NCBI GenBank assembly: GCA_030531185.1
Contig: JAUNOG010000003.1
Span: 1-64,000 of the forward strand
Origin: Ruminococcus sp.
GTDB taxonomy: Bacteria; Bacillota; Clostridia; Oscillospirales; Ruminococcaceae
Length of the DNA: 64,000 bases
Reading direction: 5' to 3'
The position numbers and the translations under genes are program-made. Shown here piece by piece: positions 9,253 through 16,474 of this stretch. Within the stretch, counting starts at the first letter, position 1, and every line of letters starts with the position of its first letter. The notes below the pieces were generated by a model that worked only from the letters and a program-made list of their open reading frames with translations, had not been told where the DNA came from and searched no databases.

Positions 9253-10212
9253 TTATGCATTATGGGAAAGTCCCAGAAAAGCCGCGCCGATGATACCTGC
9301 GTCGTTGCCGAGCTTGGCGATCACTATCTCGGTGTTCTTTTCGGAGTTCTTGGTGTAGACCTCTTTTGACACAAGCTCTTTAAGAGGAATAAGCAGAGGG
9401 TCGCCCTCGTTGCATACTCCGCCGCCGATACAGAGAATATCGGGCTGGAAAATATTAATGGTATTTGTAATTCCGCAGGCAAGGTATCTGATGTACTTTT
9501 CCACTACCTCTTTACCCGCTCTGTCGCCTTCGCGCATAGCGTTGAATGCGGTCCTTCCCGAGATCTTGCCGTCCTCGTCGTTCATTTTCCACATTATTGA
9601 GCCTTTATCCTCAAGCATTGCCTCTCTCGTCATTCTGATAAGACCCGTAGCGGAGGAGAACACCTCGAAACAGCCTTTTCTTCCGCAGGTGCACTCGGGA
9701 CCGTTGGGGTCGATGACCGTATGACCTATTTCCGCTCCCGCAAAGTTAAAGCCCGAATATATCCTGCCGTTGATGATAATTCCGCCGCCTACGCCTGTGC
9801 CGAGAGTAATGCAGACTGCATCGTTTGCTCCCTTAGCCGCGCCTGCGACATATTCGCCGTAAGCCGCCGCATTTGCGTCGTTTTCAACGTAGCAGGGCTT
9901 GTCGATATGGGTCTGCATAAGCTTTACCACAGGGAAGTTCAGGAAGCCGAGGTTGTTTGAATACTCGATAATTCCCGTGTCGGAATTTGCAGTACCCGGA
10001 GTGCCGATACCTACGCTTTCGATCCGGTCAATGGAAAGTCCCGCCTTTTCAACAGCCTCCAGCGCGACCTTAGCCATATCGGCGCATATTTTCTCGGCAG
10101 GTCTCGGAAGATTAGTCTTACAGGTAGCTTTTGCAATAATTTCAAATTCGTCGGTAACAACGCCCGCCTTGATGTTCGTACCGCCTAAGTCGATACCTAT
10201 GTAGTATTTCAT
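9253..10212 (-). CDS. glk: ROK-family glucokinase
   Basis: ATP-dependent hexokinase of the ROK family; phosphorylates glucose entering the cytoplasm, consistent with a cellulolytic organism. The phosphate-binding start GIDLGGTNIKAGV, the catalytic ENDANAAAYGE block, GTGVGGGII, and the zinc motif CTCGRKGCFE of ROK proteins are all visible. There is no N-terminal HTH, so this is a kinase, not a ROK repressor (319 residues). The next gene upstream is manA, 33 bp away, so glucose and mannose phosphate handling are grouped. Glucose is the likely substrate, but other hexoses are possible. Confidence 0.9.
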   Translation of the reverse strand: MKYYIGIDLGGTNIKAGVVTDEFEIIAKATCKTNLPRPAEKICADMAKVALEAVEKAGLSIDRIESVGIGTPGTANSDTGIIEYSNNLGFLNFPVVKLMQTHIDKPCYVENDANAAAYGEYVAGAAKGANDAVCITLGTGVGGGIIINGRIYSGFNFAGAEIGHTVIDPNGPECTCGRKGCFEVFSSATGLIRMTREAMLEDKGSIMWKMNDEDGKISGRTAFNAMREGDRAGKEVVEKYIRYLACGITNTINIFQPDILCIGGGVCNEGDPLLIPLKELVSKEVYTKNSEKNTEIVIAKLGNDAGIIGAAFLGLSHNA

Positions 10213-10245
10213 ATTTTTACCCTCTCATATTTCTAAAATTTAAGC

Positions 10246-11193
10246 TCAGTCTATCTTTGTCAAAACGAATTGACACTTGCCCTCTACGGCAAATTTTCCC
10301 GTTCCTGCGGAAACGAACACGCTGTCTCCCTTTTTGGCTTTTACGCCGCCGACAGTCGGTTCTCCCTCGAGGACAAGAATGCTGATAAAGCTTTTGCCGT
10401 CCGCCTCAAGCTCGGCTTTGGTATCGACGTCAACTCTGTATGTGGTGAAGTACTCGCACTTTGAGAGCAGCTTGCTTGTATAGCCGTCGTACTGCTCCAC
10501 AGGGGTTTCGGGGTAAGCCTTTGCGGGACCCAGAACAGTAACGTCCTTAGCCTTTTCAACGTGGAGCTCTCTCGGCTTGCCGTCCTTGCCTACTCTGCCG
10601 TAGTCGTAAATTCTGTAGGTGGTATTGGAATTCTGCTGTATCTCCGCAATGAGGATACCCTTGCCGATAGCGTGGAGAGTTCCCGACTGAATAAAGAACA
10701 CGTCGCCTTTCTTTACGGGCACGGCGTTGGTGACTTCAAGGAGAGTATTGTCCGCAATTCTCTGAGCGAATTCGTCCTTTGAGATCTCTTTCTTAAAGCC
10801 GTAAAGCAGAGTTGCGCCCTCGTCGCAGTCCACAACGTACCACATTTCGGTCTTGCCGTACTCGCCCTCAACTTTCATAGCGTACTCGTTATCGGGGTGA
10901 ACCTGAACGGACAGGTTGTCCTTAGCGTCGATAAGCTTGATAAGGATAGGGAAGTTCTCAAATCTTTCGCAGTTAGTACCCAGTACGGACCTGCCCTCTT
11001 TTTCGATGTACTGAGCAAGAGTAAGACCGTCGAATTCTCCGCCGTCCACAACGCTTGCGCCGTCCTTGTGGCAGGAAAGCTCCCAGCTTTCGGCTACCTT
11101 GTCGTAGTCGCAGTCCTTGCCGTACTCGTCTCTGAGCCTTGTTCCTCCCCAGATATAGTCCTTAAAAGCGGGCTTTAATTTAAAAATCGCCAT
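10246..11193 (-). CDS. manA: Mannose-6-phosphate isomerase, class I
   Basis: Zinc enzyme interconverting mannose 6-phosphate and fructose 6-phosphate. At 315 residues it is the short Firmicute form. The zinc-site segment QVHPDNEYA, followed by the GKTEMWYVV strand, and the GTLHAIG block are visible. It is the first gene of the long minus-strand run, 33 bp before glucokinase, with GGAGG eight bases before its ATG and a clear promoter at 11244-11272. Mannose arises from hemicellulose, which fits the enzyme set in the window. Confidence 0.94.
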   Translation of the reverse strand: MAIFKLKPAFKDYIWGGTRLRDEYGKDCDYDKVAESWELSCHKDGASVVDGGEFDGLTLAQYIEKEGRSVLGTNCERFENFPILIKLIDAKDNLSVQVHPDNEYAMKVEGEYGKTEMWYVVDCDEGATLLYGFKKEISKDEFAQRIADNTLLEVTNAVPVKKGDVFFIQSGTLHAIGKGILIAEIQQNSNTTYRIYDYGRVGKDGKPRELHVEKAKDVTVLGPAKAYPETPVEQYDGYTSKLLSKCEYFTTYRVDVDTKAELEADGKSFISILVLEGEPTVGGVKAKKGDSVFVSAGTGKFAVEGKCQFVLTKID

Positions 11194-11243
11194 AGTAATG
11201 ACCTCCGTATGTATTTAAATTTGATTATAATATACCTTTTATA

Positions 11244-11272
11244 ATAATAGCACAAAACATTCTTTAAGTCAA
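11244..11272 (-). promoter_or_regulatory. Promoter for the manA-to-pyrD run
   Basis: On the minus strand TTGACT and TATTAT are separated by 17 bases, about 50 bases upstream of the manA start. It is the only strong promoter I see before the 11 co-directional genes. Confidence 0.75.
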
Positions 11273-11312
11273 TAAATTTTGATGAATTTGCACAGAAATC
11301 AATTTTTAAGGC

Positions 11313-11354
11313 AAAAGAATAAGCGGCACGTTGTTAATTAGAAACGAACCGCTT
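11313..11354 (-). terminator. Probable terminator after the lipoprotein gene
   Basis: On the minus strand AAGCGG (11349-11354) pairs with CCGCTT (11321-11326), followed by ATTCTTTT. The 22-base loop makes it moderate in strength. Confidence 0.45.
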
Positions 11355-11371
11355 TAAACACCCTATCGTTG

Positions 11372-12394
11372 TTAATCCTTTGAAAAAACTCCCCACGTCA
11401 CATTAGTATTCATATCCGGCATCTCAGGATACTGACCAATATATTTTTCATAATTGCTGTCTTTCCATTGTACAAAAGATAATTCGCCGTTATCTATTGA
11501 GTAACACACCATACCGCTATCTATGCTTTCTGAAATCGCTCTGCATATAACATCATCAGCAACTTCAGATAAATCATAAAAATACAAACCATCAGCAATG
11601 CCGTAACCAGTAGTTTCCATTTTAGATATTTCAAAATTAATGGCATTGAATGCAGTCTTTGCATTTGAATTAGCTGTTTTTAACAAACTATTATCAAATA
11701 AAGTAGAGACTTCTTCATCTTCATAAACAGCAGAACTCTCACTATCTTCATAAACAGGAGAACACACACTGTTTTCGCAATATTCAAAATAAGGAACACC
11801 ATTCTGAACAACAATATAGCAACCATAATTTACATATACAATATCATCAACATTTGATTTCATACTAAATGATATTTCAAAAATCTCATCAATTTTGCCG
11901 CTTGCATAATCACTATATTCATCACCACATATTTCGTCTAAGTACACATATGTATCATATACATTGTCAATATCCTTATTATTAGGCATCACATAGAAAT
12001 CATATGGATCCCCATAAACACCGTTTTCCTCAAAATCTCCGCACATAAAACGAAATACATCTTCATAATCATCCATACCATTCAGTTCAGAATATCTGCG
12101 AGAAGCTGGTGGAATTAAATTATAAAAACTGGCATAATCGTTATTGTAACAACTGCTCAAAACCAACTGCACAACATTTTCATATGTAAGTTCAGTGGTG
12201 TTGGCATACGTTTCAGTACTGGAATCAGTACTGAAATATGATTCATCACCAATCTTCAACTCATTATTTTTTTCTGATTTTTCAAAATCTGTATCAACTG
12301 TTGTTTCATACTTATTACTTTCAGAATTTTCTTCGCAAGACACCATAGCCGCCGACATAAATAATGTCAAAATACAAATTATAATTTTTTCCAT
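11372..12394 (-). CDS. Secreted lipoprotein, function unknown
   Basis: A 340-residue protein with a lipoprotein signal peptide (short basic start, hydrophobic core, AMVSC lipobox with Cys at residue 20), then an acidic Ser/Thr/Asn-rich linker to about residue 70 and an extracellular domain containing many Tyr and Asp residues. The ATG at 12394 is preceded by GGAGG at 8 bases; an in-frame ATG 5 codons earlier is less well placed. Base composition is more AT-rich than the neighbouring metabolic genes. I do not recognise the domain. A palindromic site lies in the divergent region shared with the XRE regulator. Confidence 0.75.
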   Translation of the reverse strand: MEKIIICILTLFMSAAMVSCEENSESNKYETTVDTDFEKSEKNNELKIGDESYFSTDSSTETYANTTELTYENVVQLVLSSCYNNDYASFYNLIPPASRRYSELNGMDDYEDVFRFMCGDFEENGVYGDPYDFYVMPNNKDIDNVYDTYVYLDEICGDEYSDYASGKIDEIFEISFSMKSNVDDIVYVNYGCYIVVQNGVPYFEYCENSVCSPVYEDSESSAVYEDEEVSTLFDNSLLKTANSNAKTAFNAINFEISKMETTGYGIADGLYFYDLSEVADDVICRAISESIDSGMVCYSIDNGELSFVQWKDSNYEKYIGQYPEMPDMNTNVTWGVFSKD

Positions 12395-12419
12395 ATTAAT
12401 TTCCTCCAAGCTCTAAAAT

Positions 12420-12460
12420 TATATCTTTAAAAGATATATTAAAGTAATTATATATCTTTT
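12420..12460. promoter_or_regulatory. Palindromic operator candidate between lipoprotein and XRE genes
   Basis: TATATCTTT-A-AAAGATATA at 12420-12438 is a near-perfect palindrome; a further half-site TATATCTTTT follows at 12451-12460. The placement between divergent genes suggests binding by the adjacent XRE protein, but the AT-rich context makes chance palindromes easier. Confidence 0.4.
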
Positions 12461-12551
12461 AATTCCATATTTCAATAGTTATATATAACAAAATTCCGTA
12501 AAAAATATTGTTTATATATTATAATGATATACAAGAGAGGCGGTGCTATTT

Positions 12552-12863
12552 ATGTATGACGAACAAAAATTCGCTTTACGGCTTACTAAACTAAGAATGC
12601 AAAAGGGCGTATCGGCACGTGATATGAGCTTGTCTTTGGGACAAAGCGAAAGCTATATTAACAAAATTGAAAACGGAAAGTCGCTGCCCTCTATGACAGG
12701 TTTCTTCTATATATGCGAATATTTCGGGATAACTCCCGCCCAGTTCTTTGAATTTGACATAGAAAATCCCCGATTGACCGAGGAACTCAAACACAGTATC
12801 GAAAAGCTGTCGCCCAAGCAAACGGTTCACGTGCTTGAGATCGTTAGGGATATACTGGAATAA
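12552..12863 (+). CDS. XRE-family HTH transcriptional regulator
   Basis: A 103-residue protein made almost entirely of a Cro/C1-type helix-turn-helix: FALRLTKLRMQKGVSARDMS, then GQSESYINKIENGKSLPSM as the turn and recognition helix, then FFYICEYFGITPAQFF. A short helical tail after residue 75 could dimerise. Start at the ATG at 12552 with an AGGCGG site; a GTG three codons earlier is weaker. It is divergent from the lipoprotein and is the natural candidate to bind the palindrome at 12420-12460. Confidence 0.88.
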   Translation: MYDEQKFALRLTKLRMQKGVSARDMSLSLGQSESYINKIENGKSLPSMTGFFYICEYFGITPAQFFEFDIENPRLTEELKHSIEKLSPKQTVHVLEIVRDILE

Positions 12864-12894
12864 AAAGCCGATACATTTAATCGCCGTAAATTCC

Positions 12895-12923
12895 TTGACA
12901 AAGACATAATTAAGTGGTATATT
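12895..12923 (+). promoter_or_regulatory. Promoter for the PH-domain-like gene
   Basis: TTGACA and TATATT with a 17-base spacer, about 48 bases upstream of the start at 12972. Confidence 0.75.
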
Positions 12924-12971
12924 AAGCATATATCAAATTCGGCTTATTTTTAGTGAAAAGGGGTATGCCTT

Positions 12972-13385
12972 ATGAAAAAGGATCTGTTCGATTATATCTG
13001 GACGGATAAGAAAAGAACTATTTTCGGACTTCCGCTGTCGTTTACAAGATATTTCCTCACGGAGACAAAGTTCATCACCCGCAAGGGCTTTCTCAGCGTT
13101 GAGGAGGACGAACTGGAGCTTTACCGCGTGACGGACAAAAAGCTTGTTCTGCCTTTGGGACAGCGTATTTTCGGCTGCGGCACTATAGTTATGAATGTTA
13201 GGGACGTTGACACTCCCATTAAGGAGGTCAAGTCGGTAAAGGCTCCAAGAGAGGTGCTTGCTAAGCTTGACGAGTATATCAACATCAACCGCGACAGATA
13301 CCGCACAAGGGGCAGAGATATGATCGGCGGGGATTTCTATCTCCACGACGGCAGCGATATGGACGGCGATCCGGGCGATATGTAA
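12972..13385 (+). CDS. Small bacterial PH-domain-like protein
   Basis: A 137-residue cytoplasmic protein whose first 100 residues alternate short beta-strands (FITRKGFLSVEEDELELYRV, then KKLVLPLGQRIFGCGTIVM) and a helix (REVLAKLDEYININRDRY), which is the pattern of small bacterial PH/YdbT-like domains. A Gly/Asp-rich tail ends the protein. The role is unknown; such proteins are often of envelope or regulatory type. It is followed at 22 bp by a strong terminator, then closely by an FkbM methyltransferase gene. Confidence 0.65.
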   Translation: MKKDLFDYIWTDKKRTIFGLPLSFTRYFLTETKFITRKGFLSVEEDELELYRVTDKKLVLPLGQRIFGCGTIVMNVRDVDTPIKEVKSVKAPREVLAKLDEYININRDRYRTRGRDMIGGDFYLHDGSDMDGDPGDM

Positions 13386-13406
13386 TTTTGTTCCGACAAT
13401 AAATTC

Positions 13407-13433
13407 GGCGCAGGACTGTTCTGCGCCTTTTTT
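13407..13433 (+). terminator. Intrinsic terminator directly before the FkbM gene
   Basis: GGCGCAG (13407-13413) pairs with CTGCGCC (13421-13427), followed by six T. It ends only 11 bases before the FkbM start, so expression of that gene from the upstream promoter would need read-through. Confidence 0.85.
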
Positions 13434-13444
13434 GTGAGGTTTCT

Positions 13445-14524
13445 ATGAACGGACTTTTTGAATTCTTCGATTATTTCAGCGGACTTGAAAGCGCTCCGCA
13501 GTATATTCTTGGCAGCGGCAAGCCTGTGTATATCTACGGTATGGGTAACGGCGGAGAAAAGGTTCTGGGCTGGTGCGCAGATTACGGCATTGACGTTTCG
13601 GGAGTTTTCGCAAGCGACGATTTTGTGCGAGGACAAAGCTTTTGCGGATACAGAGTGAAAACGCTTTCCGAAGTTGAAAGCGAGTGCGGGGATTTTATTA
13701 TCCTGCTTGCGTTCGGTACGGCTCTGCCCGAAATTATGTCCCGTATCGAGGACTTTGAAAAGCGGCATATCCTGCTTGCTCCCGAAGTGCCCGTTATTGC
13801 GGGCAAGCATTTTGATAAGTCCGATTTTATGGACAGATTTGACGAGGCGGCAAGAGTATACGATATGCTTGCGGACGATATTTCAAGGGAAACCTTTATA
13901 AAGCTTACGGCATATAAAATTACGGGCAGGCTGGGATATCTGCGGGAGATTTTTACGTCCCCCGAAAAATCGGGCGGTCTGCTTGATTTAGGGGACAGCG
14001 AGATATACTGCGATCTGGGCGCTTACAACGGCGATACGGTTGTGGAGTTTGTCAAAAGCGTGAACGGCAGATACCGCAGTATCTACGCTCTGGAGCCTGA
14101 AAAGCGGAATTTTCAGAAGTGCGTGAAAAACTGCATTTTCCTCGATAATATCGAATTTCACAACGCGGCGGCTTGGTCCGTGGACGGGGAAATGTCCTTT
14201 GAGAACGGCTCGGGCAGGCAGGCTAAGGTAAGCGGCAGCGGCAGAGGAAAAATATGCGTAAGAAGTCTTGACAGCGTGCTGGCGGGGAGAGAATGCACCT
14301 ATGTCAAATACGACGTGGAGGGCGCGGATATTCCTGCGCTGAAAGGCTCGGAAAACACTGTAAAGCGTTATTCGCCCAAGCTTTGCTGCGCACTGTATCA
14401 CCGCTGTTACGATTACATAGAAATACCGCTGTACATTAATAAAATGAACAGCGGATATAGGTTCTATATGAGGCAGTACCCTTATTATCCCGCGTGGGAA
14501 ACTAATTTGTTTGCGGTAAAATGA
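13445..14524 (+). CDS. FkbM-family methyltransferase
   Basis: A 359-residue two-part protein. Residues 20-100 look like a small Rossmann segment (PVYIYGMGNGGEKVLGWC, then GDFIILLAFG) as seen in sugar-modifying fusions; residues 170-330 are an FkbM SAM-dependent methyltransferase domain with the SAM loop YCDLGAYNGDTVVEF, the IYALEPEKRNF acidic strand and CTYVKYDVEGADIPALKG. FkbM enzymes O-methylate sugars or polyketides, often in glycan modification. No glycan genes flank it here, so substrate is unknown. It has no promoter of its own that I can see, only a terminator upstream. Confidence 0.85.
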   Translation: MNGLFEFFDYFSGLESAPQYILGSGKPVYIYGMGNGGEKVLGWCADYGIDVSGVFASDDFVRGQSFCGYRVKTLSEVESECGDFIILLAFGTALPEIMSRIEDFEKRHILLAPEVPVIAGKHFDKSDFMDRFDEAARVYDMLADDISRETFIKLTAYKITGRLGYLREIFTSPEKSGGLLDLGDSEIYCDLGAYNGDTVVEFVKSVNGRYRSIYALEPEKRNFQKCVKNCIFLDNIEFHNAAAWSVDGEMSFENGSGRQAKVSGSGRGKICVRSLDSVLAGRECTYVKYDVEGADIPALKGSENTVKRYSPKLCCALYHRCYDYIEIPLYINKMNSGYRFYMRQYPYYPAWETNLFAVK

Positions 14525-14722
14525 GAGGACGGTTATCACAGTAAATTTTATCGGCTGGGGGATATATTTCAGCGGCAATCAGAGTAAATTGGTTATGATC
14601 TGTTTTTTGGTCGCTTTATCTCCGTTATACTATGTATTTATCGGGCTGTGGCGGCAAAATTACTCTCTAACAATCTGAAGTAATGTTTTACATCTTCCAT
14701 AATATTACAAATCCAACAATGC
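14525..14722. other. Non-coding gap after the FkbM gene
   Basis: A 198-bp stretch without a convincing gene. One plus-strand frame (about 14540-14680) reads as a short hydrophobic peptide but lacks a usable start codon. The right end abuts the terminator of the structured minus-strand RNA. Confidence 0.4.
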
Positions 14723-14752
14723 AAAAAAACACCCGCAGGGGTAATGCGGGTG
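14723..14752 (-). terminator. Terminator of the structured RNA
   Basis: On the minus strand CACCCGC pairs with GCGGGTG over 7 bp with a 9-base loop, followed by seven T. There is no minus-strand protein gene upstream that it could serve. Confidence 0.85.
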
Positions 14753-14881
14753 CCAAAAAATAAAAAATTATAGGGGAGAAGCTAGTAGAAATTAATCTAC
14801 AAGCTGTATATATGAAGGCTTGGGGTAAAAGCCAACATACCAAATTAGGTTGTCCTTCAGGAAACCTTTCCGCTTCCCTTT
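14723..14881 (-). ncRNA. Structured standalone RNA, about 159 nt
   Basis: The minus strand carries a complete transcription unit with no reading frame: a promoter at 14888-14916, a structured body, and an intrinsic terminator at 14723-14752. In 5' to 3' order the RNA can form a terminal helix (AAGGGA near the start with TCTCCCC near 14770), a hairpin GGTT-TCC/GGA-AACC, a longer hairpin GUAUG-UU-GGCUU closed by AAGCC-UU-CAUAU, and a 9-bp hairpin AGCU-U-GUAGA with UCUAC-U-AGCU. The shape, a multi-helix junction closed by a terminal stem, recalls 6S-like or other regulatory RNAs, but I cannot assign a family. It is convergent with the FkbM gene and divergent from rsmE. Confidence 0.6.
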
Positions 14882-14887
14882 GACAAT

Positions 14888-14916
14888 AATATAATACCCT
14901 CTTTTTGTGTTGTCCG
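14888..14916 (-). promoter_or_regulatory. Promoter of the structured RNA
   Basis: CGGACA and TATATT with a 17-base spacer on the minus strand; transcription would start near 14881, right at the 5' strand of the terminal helix. Confidence 0.55.
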
Positions 14917-14949
14917 TGTGAAAACTTATTGTATTAAGTATGAAATTTA

Positions 14950-14978
14950 TTGAACTTTTCTTGAACTTATGTTATAAT
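14950..14978 (+). promoter_or_regulatory. Promoter for rsmE
   Basis: TTGAAC and a perfect TATAAT separated by 17 bases, 54 bases before the rsmE start. Confidence 0.85.
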
Positions 14979-15032
14979 TATTGTGTAGAAAGGTCATTGT
15001 ATGTCAAATGATGCAGGAATGGGAGAATTTGT

Positions 15033-15761
15033 ATGCCTAGATTTTTTGTTGAGCCTGAATGTATATGCGGAGATACCGCGTTTGTAAGAGGCGGCGACGC
15101 CGTCCATATAGGAAGAAGTCTGAGAATGCGGCTGGGAGACGAGATAACCCTGTGCTGTATGGGTACGGAATATCAATGCAAGCTGATCGCCGTATCCGAC
15201 GAGGAGTGCCGATGCGAGATACTGTCCTCGCATACGGGGGACTGCGAGCCTAACATTAAGCTTACTCTTTTTCAGGCTGTGCCGAAGTCGGATAAGCTTG
15301 AATTTATAGTACAGAAAGCGGTTGAACTGGGCGCGGCGGAGATATGTCCCGTGCTTACGAGCCGCTGCGTGTCCAGACCGGACGGAAAAAGCTTCCGAAA
15401 AAAGCTGGAAAGGCTCAATAAGATAGCTCTGGAGGCGGCTAAGCAGTGCGGACGAAGTATAGTCCCCAAAGTGACGGGGATAATTTCGCTTGACGAATGC
15501 ATAAAGCGTTTGTCCGATATGGATATGGGGCTTATCTGCTATGAAAGGGGCGGAGAAAATCTCAGGAACGTTTTTTCGGGTAAGTCCCCCGAAACGGTAG
15601 GCGTTTTAATTGGCAGCGAGGGCGGCTTTGACAGCGCGGAGGCTGAAAAGTGTATTTCCTCGGGCGTGGTGTCTATCGGTCTGGGAAAGCGAATTCTCAG
15701 GTGCGAGACCGCTCCCATAGCCGCTGTAAGCATTATAATGAACCTTACGGGAAATATTTAA
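15033..15761 (+). CDS. rsmE: 16S rRNA m3U1498 methyltransferase
   Basis: Methylates U1498 of 16S rRNA using SAM; a SPOUT-class enzyme. The 242-residue length, N-terminal PUA-like segment (HIGRSLRMRLGDEITLC), the FQAVPKSDKLEFIVQKAVELG block and the C-terminal SPOUT knot (IGSEGGFDSAEAE, then SIGLGKRILRCETAPI) all match. It is a single-gene unit with its own promoter; prmA, which is often upstream, is absent here. Confidence 0.95.
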   Translation: MPRFFVEPECICGDTAFVRGGDAVHIGRSLRMRLGDEITLCCMGTEYQCKLIAVSDEECRCEILSSHTGDCEPNIKLTLFQAVPKSDKLEFIVQKAVELGAAEICPVLTSRCVSRPDGKSFRKKLERLNKIALEAAKQCGRSIVPKVTGIISLDECIKRLSDMDMGLICYERGGENLRNVFSGKSPETVGVLIGSEGGFDSAEAEKCISSGVVSIGLGKRILRCETAPIAAVSIIMNLTGNI

Positions 15762-15849
15762 TTCTGTTTCCGATTTGTAACCTTTATTGCAAAAAGGTCG
15801 GAATATTTGAGCATATTGACGAAAACTTAAACTTTTTATAACATAATAC

Positions 15850-15878
15850 TTGATTTTTTGCACAGAGTATGGTATACT
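15850..15878 (+). promoter_or_regulatory. Promoter for the small acidic protein gene
   Basis: TTGATT and TATACT with a 17-base spacer, about 72 bases upstream of the start at 15950. Confidence 0.75.
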
Positions 15879-15949
15879 AAATATAATCTAATCAGCAAAT
15901 GTATGTTATACAATGAATTAGAAAAATATTCAGAAACGGAGTGTTTACT

Positions 15950-16237
15950 ATGGGTAAGATATTAAAGGGCGTTGCAGTAGCAGGCGCAGTTGCGGCAGGC
16001 GTAGCGGCAGCAGTTGCTTACAAAAAGCATAAGGAGCTTGAGGATTACGATTACGAAGACCTCGACGAGGATTTCGACGAGTGCATCGATTGCGAAAACT
16101 GTGCTGCTGAAGAAAGCGGCGAGGCTGAGGCTGTTGACGCTGAGACAACTCCCGAGGAGGATCTTGACAAGGTCGAAGAGCCTGTTGAGGACGTTGATGC
16201 AGCAGAGGCTCCCGCTGAGGAGACTACAGAGGAATAA
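15950..16237 (+). CDS. Small acidic protein with one N-terminal membrane segment
   Basis: A 95-residue protein: MGKILKGVAVAGAVAAGVAA forms a short Ala/Gly-rich hydrophobic helix, followed by a Lys-rich bend and a strongly acidic tail (Asp/Glu/Ala repeats such as EAVDAETTPEEDLDKVEEP). A Cys pair in CIDCENC lies near residue 45. It resembles YtxH-like small envelope proteins in layout, but homology is not clear. The ATG at 15950 has GGAG eight bases upstream; a GTG 3 codons earlier overlaps the site. Own promoter and own terminator. Confidence 0.7.
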   Translation: MGKILKGVAVAGAVAAGVAAAVAYKKHKELEDYDYEDLDEDFDECIDCENCAAEESGEAEAVDAETTPEEDLDKVEEPVEDVDAAEAPAEETTEE

Positions 16238-16257
16238 TCATTGTTTTATGACGGCAT

Positions 16258-16290
16258 ATCCGCGCTCTTTATGGGTGCGGATTTTGTTTT
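16258..16290 (+). terminator. Intrinsic terminator
   Basis: ATCCGC pairs with GCGGAT around a 10-base loop, followed by TTTGTTTT; it closes the small acidic protein unit. Confidence 0.75.
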
Positions 16291-16347
16291 GCGCAAAATG
16301 CTGAAATGTAAGAGCGGAAGTTTTAAAAAGTTCGTAAAATCAGCCTA

Positions 16348-16376
16348 TTACAAAAAGTGAGAAAATCTGATATAAT
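16348..16376 (+). promoter_or_regulatory. Promoter for the MATE gene
   Basis: TTACAA and TATAAT with a 17-base spacer. Transcription would begin near 16383 and give a leader of about 90 nt. Confidence 0.7.
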
Positions 16377-16389
16377 ATAGTTAATAAAT

Positions 16390-16463
16390 CGTGCAGCGAA
16401 AAGCATAAGTCCGGATTTTAATAAATCCGAGACTTATTTTTTTGACTGCGCGAATTTTTTTAC
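16390..16463 (+). promoter_or_regulatory. Leader with nested terminators before the MATE gene
   Basis: Between promoter and start codon lies an inner hairpin (AAGTC-CGGATTT / AAATCCG-A-GACTT, 16407-16435) followed by eight T, enclosed by an outer helix CGTGCAG (16390-16396) with CTGCGCG (16446-16452), itself followed by seven T. This arrangement suggests transcription attenuation. No known riboswitch aptamer is recognised; the 5' part is only about 20 nt. Confidence 0.6.
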
Positions 16464-16474
16464 GGAGGTATCTT

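Noticed and set aside
14529..14680. Short plus-strand hydrophobic reading frame after the FkbM gene
   Set aside because: No ATG, GTG or TTG with a ribosome site starts it; too short and unsupported.
14770..14800. Hairpin GTAGA-TTAATT-TCTAC resembling the Cas12a repeat stem
   Set aside because: The arms are in the reverse order of the Cas12a repeat, there is only one copy, no spacers and no cas gene. It is better explained as a helix of the structured RNA.
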